64,000 nucleotides of DNA, taken from Lujinxingia vulgaris. GTDB taxonomy: Bacteria; Myxococcota_A; Bradymonadia; Bradymonadales; Bradymonadaceae. Location: positions 1 to 64,000 of the forward strand of contig NZ_VOSM01000004.1 in assembly GCF_007997015.1 (NCBI RefSeq), written 5' to 3'. The notes below the pieces were generated by a model. The model saw only the letters and a program-made list of their open reading frames with translations, ran no database searches and had not been told where the DNA came from. Below, one piece after another: positions 9,124 through 18,218 of the stretch (within the stretch, counting starts at the first letter, position 1; each line of letters begins with the position of its first letter). The translations under genes were made by a program, and so were the position numbers.

Positions 9124-9927
9124 ATGCTCACCCTGAAAGGCCTGCACAAACGCTACCCGGACGGCTTTGTGGCCCTGCCCTCGGTCGATCTGGAGGTGCC
9201 CACCGGGCAGCTCGTGGCGCTGATCGGCCCCTCGGGCGCCGGCAAATCCACGCTTATCCGCTGCATCAACCGTCTGGTCGAGCCCACCTCGGGCTCGGTG
9301 AAGCTCGGTGAACAGGAGCTGACCACCCTCTCGCGCGGCGAACTTCGACGAGCGCGGCGACGCATCGCGATGATCTTCCAGGACTATGCGCTGGTCGACC
9401 GCCTTACGGTGATGGAGAACGTTTTGAGTGGCCGGCTGGGTTACGTGAGCTTCTGGCAGAGCTGGATGCGCCGCTTTCCCCAGGCCGACGTCGACCGCGC
9501 GTTTGAGCTCCTGGAGACGGTGGGCCTCAAAGGGCTTCACGACCGCCGCGCCGACGCCCTCTCCGGCGGCCAGCGCCAGCGGGTGGGCATCGCCCGCGCC
9601 CTGATGCAGCAGCCCGAGCTTTTGCTCGTCGACGAGCCCACCGCGAGCCTCGATCCGCGCACCGCTCGCCAGGTCATGCAGCTTCTGGGCGATCTCTGCA
9701 AAGCGCATAACCTCACCGCCATCATCAACATCCACGACGTGCCGCTGGCCCGCGCCTACACCGACCGCATCGTCGGGCTGCAGGCCGGCAACGTCGTCTT
9801 CGACGGCAAGCCGCAAGAGCTCACCGACGCGGTGCTCCCGGAGATCTACGGCGGCGAAGACTGGAACAAAGACGCCGAAGGCGACGACGCGACCGTACCG
9901 GCCGAAGATGACGGGGTCGCCGCGTGA
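9124..9927 (+). CDS. phnC: Phosphonate-type ABC transporter ATP-binding protein
   Basis: A 267-aa ABC ATPase. Walker A is GPSGAGKST (about residue 36), the Q-loop is IFQDY, the signature is [15 protein letters not shown] and Walker B is [12 protein letters not shown], with a switch His in NIHDV. The pattern NRLVEPTSG...[19 protein letters not shown] is typical of PhnC. It powers import by the two permeases that follow. The stop codon overlaps the first permease start (9924), so translation is probably coupled. The C-terminal tail after residue 250 is acidic and unremarkable. Confidence 0.95.
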   Translation: MLTLKGLHKRYPDGFVALPSVDLEVPTGQLVALIGPSGAGKSTLIRCINRLVEPTSGSVKLGEQELTTLSRGELRRARRRIAMIFQDYALVDRLTVMENVLSGRLGYVSFWQSWMRRFPQADVDRAFELLETVGLKGLHDRRADALSGGQRQRVGIARALMQQPELLLVDEPTASLDPRTARQVMQLLGDLCKAHNLTAIINIHDVPLARAYTDRIVGLQAGNVVFDGKPQELTDAVLPEIYGGEDWNKDAEGDDATVPAEDDGVAA

Positions 9928-10751
9928 GCACTGCCCCTCCCACAACGCCGCCGACGGCCGGCGCGCCCCAACGCTGGCGCCGCCCCCCGCACATCGCCAA
10001 CCCGCGCACCCGCTGGGCCCTCTACATATGTGCGAGCGTCTACCTTCTGTGGGCACTCTCCTCGGTGGAGGTCGATGTCGCGCGCCTTTTTGAGGGCATG
10101 AGCCGCGCGCGCACCTTCTTTGCGGCCGCGCTCACCCCCGACTTTGTGACGCGCTGGAGCGACATCCGCGCCGGCATCCTGGAGAGCCTCACGATGACGG
10201 TGGTGGCCACCGTCGCCGGCATCGCGCTTTCGGTGCCCCTGGGCCTGGGCGCGGCACGCAACCTGGCCATTCGCCCTGTCTACCTGGTCTGCCGCGCCAT
10301 ACTTGCCGGCACGCGCGCCTTTCACGAGATCATTCTGGCGATCATGCTCGTGGCGATGTTCGGCTTCGGTCCCTTTGCCGGGGTGGTCACGCTGGTCGTC
10401 TCCACCATCGGATTTCTCGGAAAGCTCATCGCCGAAGACATCGAGGCGATTCAGTGGAACGCCGTCGAAGCCGTGGAATCGGCCGGGGCCTCGTGGCTGC
10501 AGCGCGTCGTGTACGCGGTGCTCCCACAGATCATGCCGCGCTTTATCGGCCTCTCGCTCTACCGCCTCGACATCAACTTCCGCGAATCTGCGGTCATCGG
10601 GATTGTGGGTGCGGGCGGCATCGGCGCGACGCTGACCACGGCCTTTGACCGCTACGAGTTTGAGGCCGTCTCGGCCATACTGATCCTGATCATCACCACC
10701 GTCTTTATCGCCGAGTACATCGCCGGCGCCATCCGTCGAAAGGTTCTGTGA
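9924..10751 (+). CDS. phnE: Phosphonate-type ABC transporter permease (first)
   Basis: A 275-aa inner-membrane protein with about six hydrophobic segments. It carries the PhnE-type transmembrane domain and the EAA-like loop [26 protein letters not shown], which contacts PhnC. It also has the family [20 protein letters not shown] stretch. The start overlaps the phnC end by 4 nt, and its TGA overlaps the next permease ATG (TGATG at 10749-10753). Two adjacent but non-identical PhnE proteins are common and probably form a heterodimeric channel. Confidence 0.93.
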   Translation: MSTAPPTTPPTAGAPQRWRRPPHIANPRTRWALYICASVYLLWALSSVEVDVARLFEGMSRARTFFAAALTPDFVTRWSDIRAGILESLTMTVVATVAGIALSVPLGLGAARNLAIRPVYLVCRAILAGTRAFHEIILAIMLVAMFGFGPFAGVVTLVVSTIGFLGKLIAEDIEAIQWNAVEAVESAGASWLQRVVYAVLPQIMPRFIGLSLYRLDINFRESAVIGIVGAGGIGATLTTAFDRYEFEAVSAILILIITTVFIAEYIAGAIRRKVL

Positions 10752-11566
10752 TGCCCGTTGAGCAGCAAGGCGATACCCGCATCTGGCGCCGCCGCGACCG
10801 CAAGGCCGCCTGGCAACATTTTGGCATCACCCTGGCGGTGGCAGCCCTGGTGGTCTTCTGCACAAAGATCATCAGCGACCAGACCACCTGGGAGTTTGTA
10901 GGCTCGGCGCCGATGCAGGGCGCAGATCTCGCGATGCGCATGTGGCCGCCGCAGCTGAGCTACATGGCCGAGCTCTGGGGCCCGGTCGTCGATACCATCC
11001 ACATCGCCACCCTGGGCACCATCCTGGGCGTGATGATCGCCTCGCCACTGGCCTTTCTGGCGGCGAATAACACCACGCCCTCGCGCGTCTTTGTGCGGCC
11101 GGTGGCCCTGGCGCTGCTCGTGACCTCCCGCTCGGTCAACTCGATCATCTGGGCGCTGATGCTGGTCGTGATCTTCGGCCCGGGCATGCTCAGCGGCATC
11201 ATCGCCATCGCGCTGCGCTCGGTGGGTTTTTGCGGAAAACTTCTCTACGAGGCCATCGAGGAGATCGATGCCCACACCGTGGAGGCTGTCTCGTCGACCG
11301 GCGCAAGCCGCCTGCAGGTGCTCACTTTTGGCGTGATTCCGCAGATCGCCCCGGCCTTTGCGGGCATCTCCGTCTACCGCTGGGACATCAACATCCGCGA
11401 GGCCACCGTGCTCGGGCTGGTGGGCGCCGGCGGCATCGGCATGGCGCTGCAGGGCGCCATCGACACTCTGGCATGGAGCCGGGTCAGCGTCATTTTCCTG
11501 GTGATTCTGGCGACCGTCGTGCTCTCGGAGTGGGTCTCGGCCAAGGCGCGCGCAGCGGTCATTTAA
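10751..11566 (+). CDS. phnE: Phosphonate-type ABC transporter permease (second)
   Basis: A 271-aa permease paralogous to the gene before it. ATG at 10751 is chosen because it overlaps the previous stop as TGATG; a GTG directly upstream at 10748 is the alternative. It has several membrane segments, the EAA-like loop AHTVEAVSSTGASRLQVLTF, and WDINIREATVLGLVGAGGIG matching its partner. It completes a phnD-phnC-phnE-phnE import operon. No terminator was recognised after it; a small lipoprotein gene begins 104 bp downstream. Confidence 0.93.
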   Translation: MPVEQQGDTRIWRRRDRKAAWQHFGITLAVAALVVFCTKIISDQTTWEFVGSAPMQGADLAMRMWPPQLSYMAELWGPVVDTIHIATLGTILGVMIASPLAFLAANNTTPSRVFVRPVALALLVTSRSVNSIIWALMLVVIFGPGMLSGIIAIALRSVGFCGKLLYEAIEEIDAHTVEAVSSTGASRLQVLTFGVIPQIAPAFAGISVYRWDINIREATVLGLVGAGGIGMALQGAIDTLAWSRVSVIFLVILATVVLSEWVSAKARAAVI

Positions 11567-11669
11567 ATCAGGTGACTCCGTTGATTTTTGAGCGCTTTTG
11601 AACAGCTCAGACAACGCCCCCGGCCTTTTCCCACACCTTTTCCACAGCCAGGCGGGTCTTGTGTCTTTT

Positions 11670-12062
11670 ATGCGATTTACACTGATAGCCGTTTTGCTCC
11701 TGCTTGGCTGCGAGCCCGAATCCCCCCCTTCCCCCTCCTCCGCCCGACCCGCGGCGCCTTCCGGCTCCGAGCTTGCCAGGCCCCCCGAGGCTAAAGCCGA
11801 CACGCCCCCCGCACCCGCCGCAGCCGCGCTTCGCGCCACCCCCGACGCCAATTTGAAGGTCGGCGACACCGTCGAAGTCTGCTGGCAGGCCCCCGACCGC
11901 ACCGGCTGCACCCTCTCCATCCTGCACGCCAGCGGCGAAGGCGACTTCGGCGAAGTTCCCGCCAGCGGCTGCCGCGAGCTCATCGTTGAGCACACCACCC
12001 TCATCGAACTTTTCTGCCAGGGCGACACCCACGCCCTCCTGCAACTCGACGCTGCAGAGTGA
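11670..12062 (+). CDS. Small putative lipoprotein of unknown function
   Basis: A 130-aa protein starting at 11670, where the reading frame gives a short signal peptide ending in VLLLLGC, a lipobox. Earlier in-frame starts add only a non-signal-like leader. A Pro/Ala/Ser-rich linker (about residues 15-60) precedes a small domain with four Cys residues (VEVCWQAPDRTGCTLSI, ASGCRELI, LFCQGD), likely two disulfides. The ribosome binding site is weak. No family was recognised. Confidence 0.65.
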   Translation: MRFTLIAVLLLLGCEPESPPSPSSARPAAPSGSELARPPEAKADTPPAPAAAALRATPDANLKVGDTVEVCWQAPDRTGCTLSILHASGEGDFGEVPASGCRELIVEHTTLIELFCQGDTHALLQLDAAE

Positions 12063-12093
12063 CAATTCGCCGCGTCGTTGCTGCCCCTCAGAT

Positions 12094-12455
12094 GACCCTC
12101 GGTCACCGGAGCTTCGCTGACCCTCGGTCACCCCGTACCCGCATAATCACTGAACTTTCGACGACCCTCGGTCACCGGAGCTTCGCTGACCCTCGGTCAC
12201 CCCGTACCCGCATAATCACTGAACTTTCGACGACCCTCGGTCACCGGAGCTTCGCTGACCCTCGGTCACCCCGTACCCGCATAATCACTGAACTTTCGAC
12301 GACCCTCGGTCACCGGAGCTTCGCTGACCCTCGGTCACCCCACACCCGCATAGTCACTGAACTTTCGACGACCCTCGGTCACCGGAGCTTCGCTGACCCT
12401 CGGTCACCCCACACCCGCATCAGCACTGAGCTTTCGTTGACCCTCGGTCACCTCA
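12094..12455. repeat. 69-bp tandem array with two GACC-CTC-GGTC palindromes per unit
   Basis: Copies start at 12094, 12163, 12232, 12301 and 12370, a period of exactly 69 bp, with a partial copy at the end. Each unit has two GACCCTCGGTCAC palindromes 26 bp apart, separated by CGGAGCTTCGCT, then a longer linker with CGCATAATCACTGAACTTTCG. The units are nearly identical. Since 69 is divisible by three, one plus-strand frame stays open through the array, but the translation is a simple repeat and is judged not to be a gene. Confidence 0.92.
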
Positions 12456-12626
12456 GACCCGGAAAACGCACTCCCCCAAACGCCCACTCAAACATCCCCA
12501 CACCGCACGCCCCCCAGGCCCCTCAACCACCTGACCACCCAACCACCTGACCACACGCACTCCCCACACCGCACGCCCCCAGGCCCCTCAACCACCCAAC
12601 CACACGCACTCCCCCCACCCCAAACC
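12456..12626. repeat. C-rich CACACGCACTCCCC and CCACCTGACCACC low-complexity repeat
   Basis: Two degenerate copies of a unit with CACCGCACGCCCCCAGGCCCCTC and ACCACCTGACCACC words lie between the palindrome array and the end of the minus-strand lipoprotein gene. This looks like a divergent member of the second, C-rich repeat family that is common right of 22.7 kb. Confidence 0.6.
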
Positions 12627-13508
12627 TCACTCCTCCAACTCCACCCAACGCAACTCAAACTCCAACTCCACATCGATATTCGGCGAGCATTCGCTCCCGC
12701 AGATGCCACTCTGGCAAAAGAGCGTAAATGCCGCGTCCCCGGCGATCGTCTGTCCGGCGTGGTCATACTCGCTAATCGTCGCCGTGGTCGCCGCATTGTA
12801 CGAGCAGTTGGCCCCACCGACGTTCTCCACCAGCCCGATCTCCAAAAACTGATCCAGAGGCATGGCCGCACCCGGCTCGGGCAGGTCCATCCCGAAGGTC
12901 ATCACGTTAAGCGAGCTTGAGAAAAAGAGGCGCCCCTGGGTGTACTCGGCGGTCACCGCGGGAGCATCGCCACTGACCGTCTCGGGCGCATTGCCATAGA
13001 GCGACATCGTGATCGTACCGCCCGAAACCTCCGGCTCCTCGACGGGCTCCTCCAAGCTCAAACAATCCGCCGCGCAGCCCTCCTGCCCGTCGCAGACCTC
13101 GCCAAACTCCACCTGACCATTGCCGCAGGCGGCCGCACCGCTCAAACACGCCGGTCCGCTCTCATCTTCGGTCTGCTGGCAGGTGTAACCCGGCGCGCAG
13201 CTCTCCACGCAGAGGCGGCTGCAGTACGAGCCCCCGAGCTCCTGGTGGTAGACGCACACGCCGCCCTCGCACTCCTCGGCTTCCACCACGCAGCTCGACA
13301 GGTTGCAGACAAAGTTGCAGGGCTGCCCCAGGTCACCGGGCTCCTCCGCCGGATCTTCGACCATCCCTCCATCGCCCACGTCGCCGCCATCCCCACCCAC
13401 GTCGCCCGCATCATTGGAGTCGCGACGGTTCGTATCATCCCCGGAGCAGGCCGCCCCCAGGCTCACCATCGCCATCGCCGCCATCACGCCCATCATCTGC
13501 TTCTTCAT
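12627..13508 (-). CDS. Cys-rich lipoprotein of unknown function
   Basis: A 293-aa predicted lipoprotein. The start at 13508 has GCGAGG upstream and gives a signal peptide ending in SLGAAC; longer in-frame starts extend only into non-signal sequence. A Gly/Asp-rich linker precedes a Cys-rich part (about residues 55-155) with CGNGQVEFGEVCDGQEGC, the CGNG...EECD-type motif common in myxobacterial surface proteins. The C-terminal 120 residues look like a beta-rich domain ending in VELEFELRWVELEE. It is divergent from the MarC-like gene, with about 200 bp between the two starts. Confidence 0.75.
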   Translation of the reverse strand: MKKQMMGVMAAMAMVSLGAACSGDDTNRRDSNDAGDVGGDGGDVGDGGMVEDPAEEPGDLGQPCNFVCNLSSCVVEAEECEGGVCVYHQELGGSYCSRLCVESCAPGYTCQQTEDESGPACLSGAAACGNGQVEFGEVCDGQEGCAADCLSLEEPVEEPEVSGGTITMSLYGNAPETVSGDAPAVTAEYTQGRLFFSSSLNVMTFGMDLPEPGAAMPLDQFLEIGLVENVGGANCSYNAATTATISEYDHAGQTIAGDAAFTLFCQSGICGSECSPNIDVELEFELRWVELEE

Positions 13509-13712
13509 CACAAGCCTCGCCATCGTCGCACCCATCCACGGATCATCCGTCCATTCGCACTCCCTCAAGTGGGCGATACCTTAGCCAGCGCCATCCCCAC
13601 GGCGCAACCGCCCGACCTCAGGAAAATGCTTGGCACCTCCGGTTTACGCCCGACCTTTCGAGGAGGTGGTTCGCCCCATGATCCTCACCGACGTCCCGGG
13701 CACGAGGTCGTT

Positions 13713-14426
13713 TTGGAGAACACGCTGCAGGCCATCATCACGCTGATCTCCCTGGTCAACCCGGTGGTCTGCCTGGCGATGTTCGCCAACATCGAGGAGG
13801 GCCAACCCCGCGGCATTCAACGAAAGGACGCCTCCCAGGTCGCCCTGTCCACGGTGGTGATTCTGGCCGGCGCAGCACTCCTGGGCACACGCATCCTGGA
13901 TATCTTTGGCGTCTCCATCGACGCCTTCTCGGTCACAGGCGGAGCGGTGCTTATCGGCATCGGCGCCGCGATGCTCGGCGGGCGCCAGACCCCGACCAAC
14001 CCCGACCCCGCACAACCCAACGAAAATGACTCCTTACCCGAGCCCGCCGACCCCGACTCGGAACTCGCCATCCACCAGGCTTCGCTCACCCCGCTGATCC
14101 TCTTCTCGGCCGGCCCGGGCCCCATCACTGGCGTCATCACCATCGCCGCCCAGGGCACCGAGCGCCTGCCCCTGAGCGCGCTCATCGCCGTCGGCGTCAC
14201 CTGCGCACTGCTCTGGGTGGTGCTCTTCGCCGCCGCTCGCAAAGCCCCGAAGGAACGCGATCAAAAGACGAGCGCGTCACCCTCCCCCGAAGCATCCACT
14301 GAGGAACCGGCCCCTAAGAGCTTCTACCGCGACATCGCCACGCGTTTTATGGGCCTGATCGTCATCGCGATGGGCGTGCAGATCGCCCTGACCGGCGTCA
14401 AAGGTTTTTTCGGCATCGGCGCATAA
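13713..14426 (+). CDS. MarC/UPF0056-like integral membrane protein
   Basis: About 237 aa if translation starts at the TTG at 13713, which has CGAGG 5-6 nt upstream and begins just before the first membrane helix (ENTLQAIITLISLVNPV). An in-frame ATG at 13626 is the alternative and would add 29 residues unlike the family. The protein has the MarC features: LVNPVVCLAMFANI near the N-terminus, SVTGGAVLIGIGAAML, then SLTPLILFSAGPGPITGVITIAA (the conserved P-L..GPG.I segment) and a C-terminal TRFMGLIVIAMGVQIALTGV helix. A charged loop of about 50 residues in the middle is longer than usual. MarC proteins have no settled function despite the name. Confidence 0.82.
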   Translation: MENTLQAIITLISLVNPVVCLAMFANIEEGQPRGIQRKDASQVALSTVVILAGAALLGTRILDIFGVSIDAFSVTGGAVLIGIGAAMLGGRQTPTNPDPAQPNENDSLPEPADPDSELAIHQASLTPLILFSAGPGPITGVITIAAQGTERLPLSALIAVGVTCALLWVVLFAAARKAPKERDQKTSASPSPEASTEEPAPKSFYRDIATRFMGLIVIAMGVQIALTGVKGFFGIGA

Positions 14427-14770
14427 TCTCGGCACTTCCGGCAACCCTCGGTCACCCTGGTGACGACGCTCTCAACCGCATAATCTCGGCACTTCAGGCG
14501 ACCCTCGGTCACCCTGATGACGACGCTCTCAACCGCATAATCTCGGCACTTCCGGCAACCCTCGGTCACCCTGGTGACGACGCTCTCAACCGCATAATCT
14601 CGGCACTTCAGGCGACCCTCGGTCACCCTGGTGACGACGCTCTCAACCGCATAATCTCGGCACTTCAGGCGACCCTCGGTCACCCTGGTGACGACGCTCT
14701 CAACCGCATAATCTCGGCACTTCAGGCGACCCTCGGTCACCCTGGTGACGACGCTCTCAACCGCATAATC
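14421..14770. repeat. 57-bp tandem array with GACC-CTC-GGTC palindromes
   Basis: Units start at 14421, 14478, 14535, 14592, 14649, 14706 and 14763 (partial), a period of exactly 57 bp. Each has one ACCCTCGGTCACC palindrome plus CTGGTGACGACGCTCTCAACC and GCATAATCTCGGCACTTC words. Two subtypes, CCGGCAACCC and CAGGCGACCC, are mixed. The first unit includes the stop codon of the MarC-like gene, so the duplication started at the gene end. A minus-strand frame stays open through the array but is not judged to be a gene. Confidence 0.92.
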
Positions 14771-15075
14771 TCGGCACCTCAAACGACCCTCGGTCACCCG
14801 CATTGACACACGGCTTCGAACGACCCTCGGTCACCTCAAACGACCCTCGGTCACCCGCATTAACACACGGCTTCGAACGACCCTCGGTCACCTCAAACGA
14901 CCCTCGGTCACCCGCATTGACACACGGCTTCGAACGACCCTCGGTCACCCCACCGGAACGACCCTCGGTCACTCCGACCGACCCTCGGTCACTCCGACCG
15001 CACCTCCATCACCCCCGCAACCACACACCTTCGACCGACCCTCGGTCACTCCGACCGACCCTCGGTCAGAGCTTT
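14771..15075. repeat. Second array of GACC-CTC-GGTC palindromes, about 57-bp period, then single copies
   Basis: Three units of about 57 bp, each with two palindromes (GACCCTCGGTCACCCGCATT and GACCCTCGGTCACCTC) and the word GACACACGGCTTCGAAC, cover about 14780-14950. They are followed by looser copies ending CGGTCACTCCGACC up to about 15070. The linker differs from the neighbouring array, so the palindrome is what is shared. The tract lies upstream of a lipoprotein gene starting at 15200. Confidence 0.88.
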
Positions 15076-15199
15076 GTTGCATCTCTCCACACGCCCTGCC
15101 TGTTCAAACCCGCGCCCCACGTCCTAGTCTCCCCCCACCTTCGAGCCAGACTGACCCAAGGAGCTTCAATCGATGCTCCTCATCCGTGAGGAGAACACC

Positions 15200-16570
15200 A
15201 TGCACCCGAACCCTACCCGAAGTCACCATCGCCTCGCGTTGCGCCTCAGCGCCCTGCTCACCGCCTGTGCGCTCACTGCGTGCAGCAGTGACGAGGGCCC
15301 CGCGCAAACCCCGTCGACCGATACCGGAGAACACCAGGACGCCGACGCGACGTCGCCGGACACAGACGCACCCGACACCGAGACACCCGACGTTGAAGAC
15401 GTTGAGAACATTGAGGATAGCGGTGACGCGCAACAACCTGACCCCGAAGATCCGCGCGTGACCATCGGCGATTTCAGCTTTGTCGGCGCCTTCCGGGTTC
15501 CTTCGAGCCAGTTTGGCGACTCGTCGATGAACTTCTCGCAGGGGCCGATTGCGCTGCACCCGGAGCGCAACTCGGTCTTTCTGGTCGGGCATAACTACGA
15601 CCAGGCCATCGCTGAGTTTACCATTCCAGAGCTGGTCAACAGCTCCGTGCTCACCGAGCTCAACACCGCCGAGAGGCCGATCCAGAGATTCGCCAGCGTG
15701 CTCGACCGTCTGGACAACCCCCAGAGGCTCGATCGACTCGGCGGCATGGCCTTTTTTGAGGATGGCGAAGGGTATGATCTTCTGGTTCACGCCTGGCAGT
15801 ACTACGACGCTCCCGCCGACAAGACGCACACCACGCTGATGCTGCGCGATCCCGACGACCTGGAAGGCTCCGCTATCGACGGCTTCTATGAGCTGGAGGG
15901 CCGCGCACACACCAACGGCTGGGTCACGCCCATCCCCGAGGAGCTGCAGCAGGAGCTGGGCGCCACGCATCTGACCGGCTCCTCAGGTGGCTACCCCATT
16001 CACAGCCGCGCGAGCATCGGCCCCACCTTCTTTACCTTCGATCCGGCGGCGTTCGCCGCGCCACCTTCCGAGGAGGTGCCGACCGAGGCCTTGATGGACT
16101 TCAGCCTGGCCAACCCGCTCCACCACGACCTGAGCAACGAGCAGGGGGACAACGACATCTGGACGCACCTCTCACGCGCGACCTTCGGGTTCATCCCGCC
16201 CGGCTCGCGCACCTACCTTGTGATCGGGCACTCCGGCGGCCACGAGAGCGGCGTCTGCTACAAATGCACCCCGGAAGGCCGCACCGCACCCTGTGGTGGC
16301 AACTGTGCGCGCGACGCCACCGACTACGCGACATTCTTCTGGGCCTTCGACCTCGATGACCTCCTCGAGGTCAAAGCCGGTGAGAAGCTCCCGCATGAGG
16401 TGCGCCCCTTCGCCTATGGGCCTTTTGAGATCCCCTTTAGCACCAACTCCATCGGCGGGGGCGCCTTCGACGCCGAGCGCGGCCTGCTCTACCTCACCGC
16501 CCAGCGGGCCGACCGCGAACGCGAATACTCAAACCCGCCGGTGATCATGGTCTACGCATACAATCGCTAA
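15200..16570 (+). CDS. Lipoprotein of unknown function, first of a tandem paralogous pair
   Basis: A 456-aa protein. ATG at 15200 follows GAGGAGA, so the in-frame start at 15173 is rejected. The signal peptide ends in CALTAC and is followed by a Thr/Asp/Glu/Pro-rich linker to about residue 90. The main domain begins FSFVGAFRVPSSQFGDSSMN and contains SVFLVGHNYDQAIAEFTIPEL, a pattern I associate with uncharacterised secreted proteins of planctomycetes and related bacteria, probably beta-rich. CYKCTPEGRTAPCGGNCARD suggests a small disulfide-bonded loop. It is clearly paralogous to the next gene throughout. Function unknown. Confidence 0.8.
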   Translation: MHPNPTRSHHRLALRLSALLTACALTACSSDEGPAQTPSTDTGEHQDADATSPDTDAPDTETPDVEDVENIEDSGDAQQPDPEDPRVTIGDFSFVGAFRVPSSQFGDSSMNFSQGPIALHPERNSVFLVGHNYDQAIAEFTIPELVNSSVLTELNTAERPIQRFASVLDRLDNPQRLDRLGGMAFFEDGEGYDLLVHAWQYYDAPADKTHTTLMLRDPDDLEGSAIDGFYELEGRAHTNGWVTPIPEELQQELGATHLTGSSGGYPIHSRASIGPTFFTFDPAAFAAPPSEEVPTEALMDFSLANPLHHDLSNEQGDNDIWTHLSRATFGFIPPGSRTYLVIGHSGGHESGVCYKCTPEGRTAPCGGNCARDATDYATFFWAFDLDDLLEVKAGEKLPHEVRPFAYGPFEIPFSTNSIGGGAFDAERGLLYLTAQRADREREYSNPPVIMVYAYNR

Positions 16571-16790
16571 ACGCCCTTCGCCGCGCAGCCAAAAGCGCAC
16601 GATGGTCCGCATGAAGAAAGGACTTCCGGCGACCCAGGGTCACCTCTTCCGCTGACCCTGGGTCAAGTCCGCAGGGTCAAGTCCGCGCGACCTGGCCCCC
16701 CCTTTTCAAACCTCCGCGCATCTCCTAACCTCCAAGCCAGACCGACCCGGGGAGCCGCCGCAAACGCTCCCCTGCTGTGGGGAGACCTCC
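16571..16790. other. Intergenic region with a paired-palindrome hairpin
   Basis: The sequence 16631-16664 contains GACCCAGGGTCA, a 10-nt spacer, and its exact reverse complement TGACCCTGGGTC, so the transcript can fold a 12-bp hairpin. Each half is itself a GACC-NNN-GGTC palindrome variant with centre CAG or CTG. There is no T run, so simple termination is uncertain. A further AGGGTCAAGTCCGC half-copy follows to about 16690. Confidence 0.7.
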
Positions 16791-18164
16791 ATGCGCCTTG
16801 CCCGTACCCGACTTCACCATCGCCTCGCGCTCCTCCTCAGCGCCCTGCTCACCGCCAGTGCGCTCACCGCCTGCAGCGGTGACGACGATCCCGCACAGAA
16901 CTCGCCAGCGGACACCGGAGAGCACCACGACGCCGACGCCACCTCGCCGGACACCGAAGCACCGGACACCGAGACCCCGGATGCCGAAGACGACGCTGAG
17001 GACAGCAGCGACGACGCGCAACAACCTGACCCGGACGATGCACGCGTCACACCCGACGCTTTCAACTTCGTGGGCGCCTTCCGGGTGCCGGCTGGCGAGT
17101 TCGGCAACTCCTCGATGAACTACTCCGAGGGACCGATAGCGCTGCACCCCGAGCGTCCCTCGGTCTTTCTCGTCGGGCACTCGCACCACCAGGCCATCGC
17201 CGAGTTCACGATCCCCGAGCTCGTCGACAGCGCCGTGGTCGCCGAACTCAACGTGGCCCAGGCGCCATTGCAGGGCTTTGCCAGCGTGCTTAACCGGGCG
17301 GAGAACCCCCAGTCGATCGACCGCATCGGCGGCCTGGCCTTCATCGAAGATGGCGAAGGCCAAGGCTACGATCTCCTCATTCACGCCTGGGAGTATTACG
17401 ACGCCCCGGCCGACAACACCCACACCACGCTGATGCTGCGCGACCCCGATGATCTGGAGGGCTCGGCGGTCGACGGATATTATGAATTGCAAGGCCGCGC
17501 TCACGCCAACGGCTGGGTCAGTCCCATCCCCGAGGAGCTGCAGGCGGAGTTGGGCGCCACCCACCTGACCGGCTCTTCCGGCGGCATCCCTATTCACGGC
17601 CGCGCGAGCATCGGTCCCTCCTTCTTTACCTTCGACCCGGCGCCTCTGACCGCGCCCCCCTCGGAGGTGGTGCCCACCGAGGCGCTCCTGGACTTCAGCC
17701 TGGAGCACCCTCTTCACGAAGACATGAACAACACCGACGGCACCAACGACATCTGGACGCACCTCTCGCGGGCCACCTTCGGGTTCATCCCCCCGGGCTC
17801 TCGCACCTACCTGGTCATTGGCGAATCAGGCGGCCACGAGACCGGCGTCTGCTACAAATGCACCCCGGAGGGTGGAACCGCCAACTGCGGCGGCTACTGC
17901 GCCAACAACGTCACCGACTACAGCCCCTTCTTCTGGGCCTTCGACATCGACGATCTCATCGCCGTCAAAGATGGCGACAAGCTTCCGCATGAGGTGCGCC
18001 CCTTCGCCCACGGCCCCTTTGAGATCCCCTTCAACACCACCTCCATCGGCGGCGGCGCCTTCGATGCCGAGCGTGGCCTGCTCTACCTCACCGCCCAGCG
18101 GGCCGACCGTGAGGGCACCTACTCCAACCCGCCGGTGATCATGGTTTACGACTACAATCGCTGA
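16791..18164 (+). CDS. Lipoprotein of unknown function, second of a tandem paralogous pair
   Basis: A 457-aa protein with GGGGAGA before the ATG. The signal peptide ends in ASALTAC. A linker rich in Asp, Thr, Pro and Glu follows to about residue 85. The main domain (FNFVGAFRVPAGEFGNSSMN, SVFLVGHSHHQAIAEFTIPEL, THLTGSSGGIPIHGRASIGPS, CYKCTPEGGTANCGGYC) aligns with the preceding gene almost end to end with few gaps, while signal peptide and linker differ more. A recent tandem duplication is the simplest explanation. Function unknown; an extracytoplasmic location is well supported. Confidence 0.8.
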   Translation: MRLARTRLHHRLALLLSALLTASALTACSGDDDPAQNSPADTGEHHDADATSPDTEAPDTETPDAEDDAEDSSDDAQQPDPDDARVTPDAFNFVGAFRVPAGEFGNSSMNYSEGPIALHPERPSVFLVGHSHHQAIAEFTIPELVDSAVVAELNVAQAPLQGFASVLNRAENPQSIDRIGGLAFIEDGEGQGYDLLIHAWEYYDAPADNTHTTLMLRDPDDLEGSAVDGYYELQGRAHANGWVSPIPEELQAELGATHLTGSSGGIPIHGRASIGPSFFTFDPAPLTAPPSEVVPTEALLDFSLEHPLHEDMNNTDGTNDIWTHLSRATFGFIPPGSRTYLVIGESGGHETGVCYKCTPEGGTANCGGYCANNVTDYSPFFWAFDIDDLIAVKDGDKLPHEVRPFAHGPFEIPFNTTSIGGGAFDAERGLLYLTAQRADREGTYSNPPVIMVYDYNR

Positions 18165-18218
18165 CGGTCCTTCGCCACATCCCGGGGAGCGTGCGCGCGG
18201 TTGCCGCCACAACGAACG

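Noticed and set aside
12059-12550. Open frame of 163 codons with a 23-residue repeat
   Set aside because: It follows exactly the 69-bp DNA repeat, has no ribosome binding site, and its translation changes with the palindrome content. It is best explained as a by-product of the repeat period.
13678-13749. ATG at 13678 with AGGAGG as start of the MarC-like gene
   Set aside because: This ATG is out of frame with the MarC-like sequence and stops after about 23 codons. It could indicate a sequencing error or a small leader peptide, but there is not enough evidence.
14324-14972. Minus-strand open frames across the 57-bp arrays
   Set aside because: Same reason: the frame stays open because 57 is divisible by three, and it runs antisense into the MarC-like gene end.
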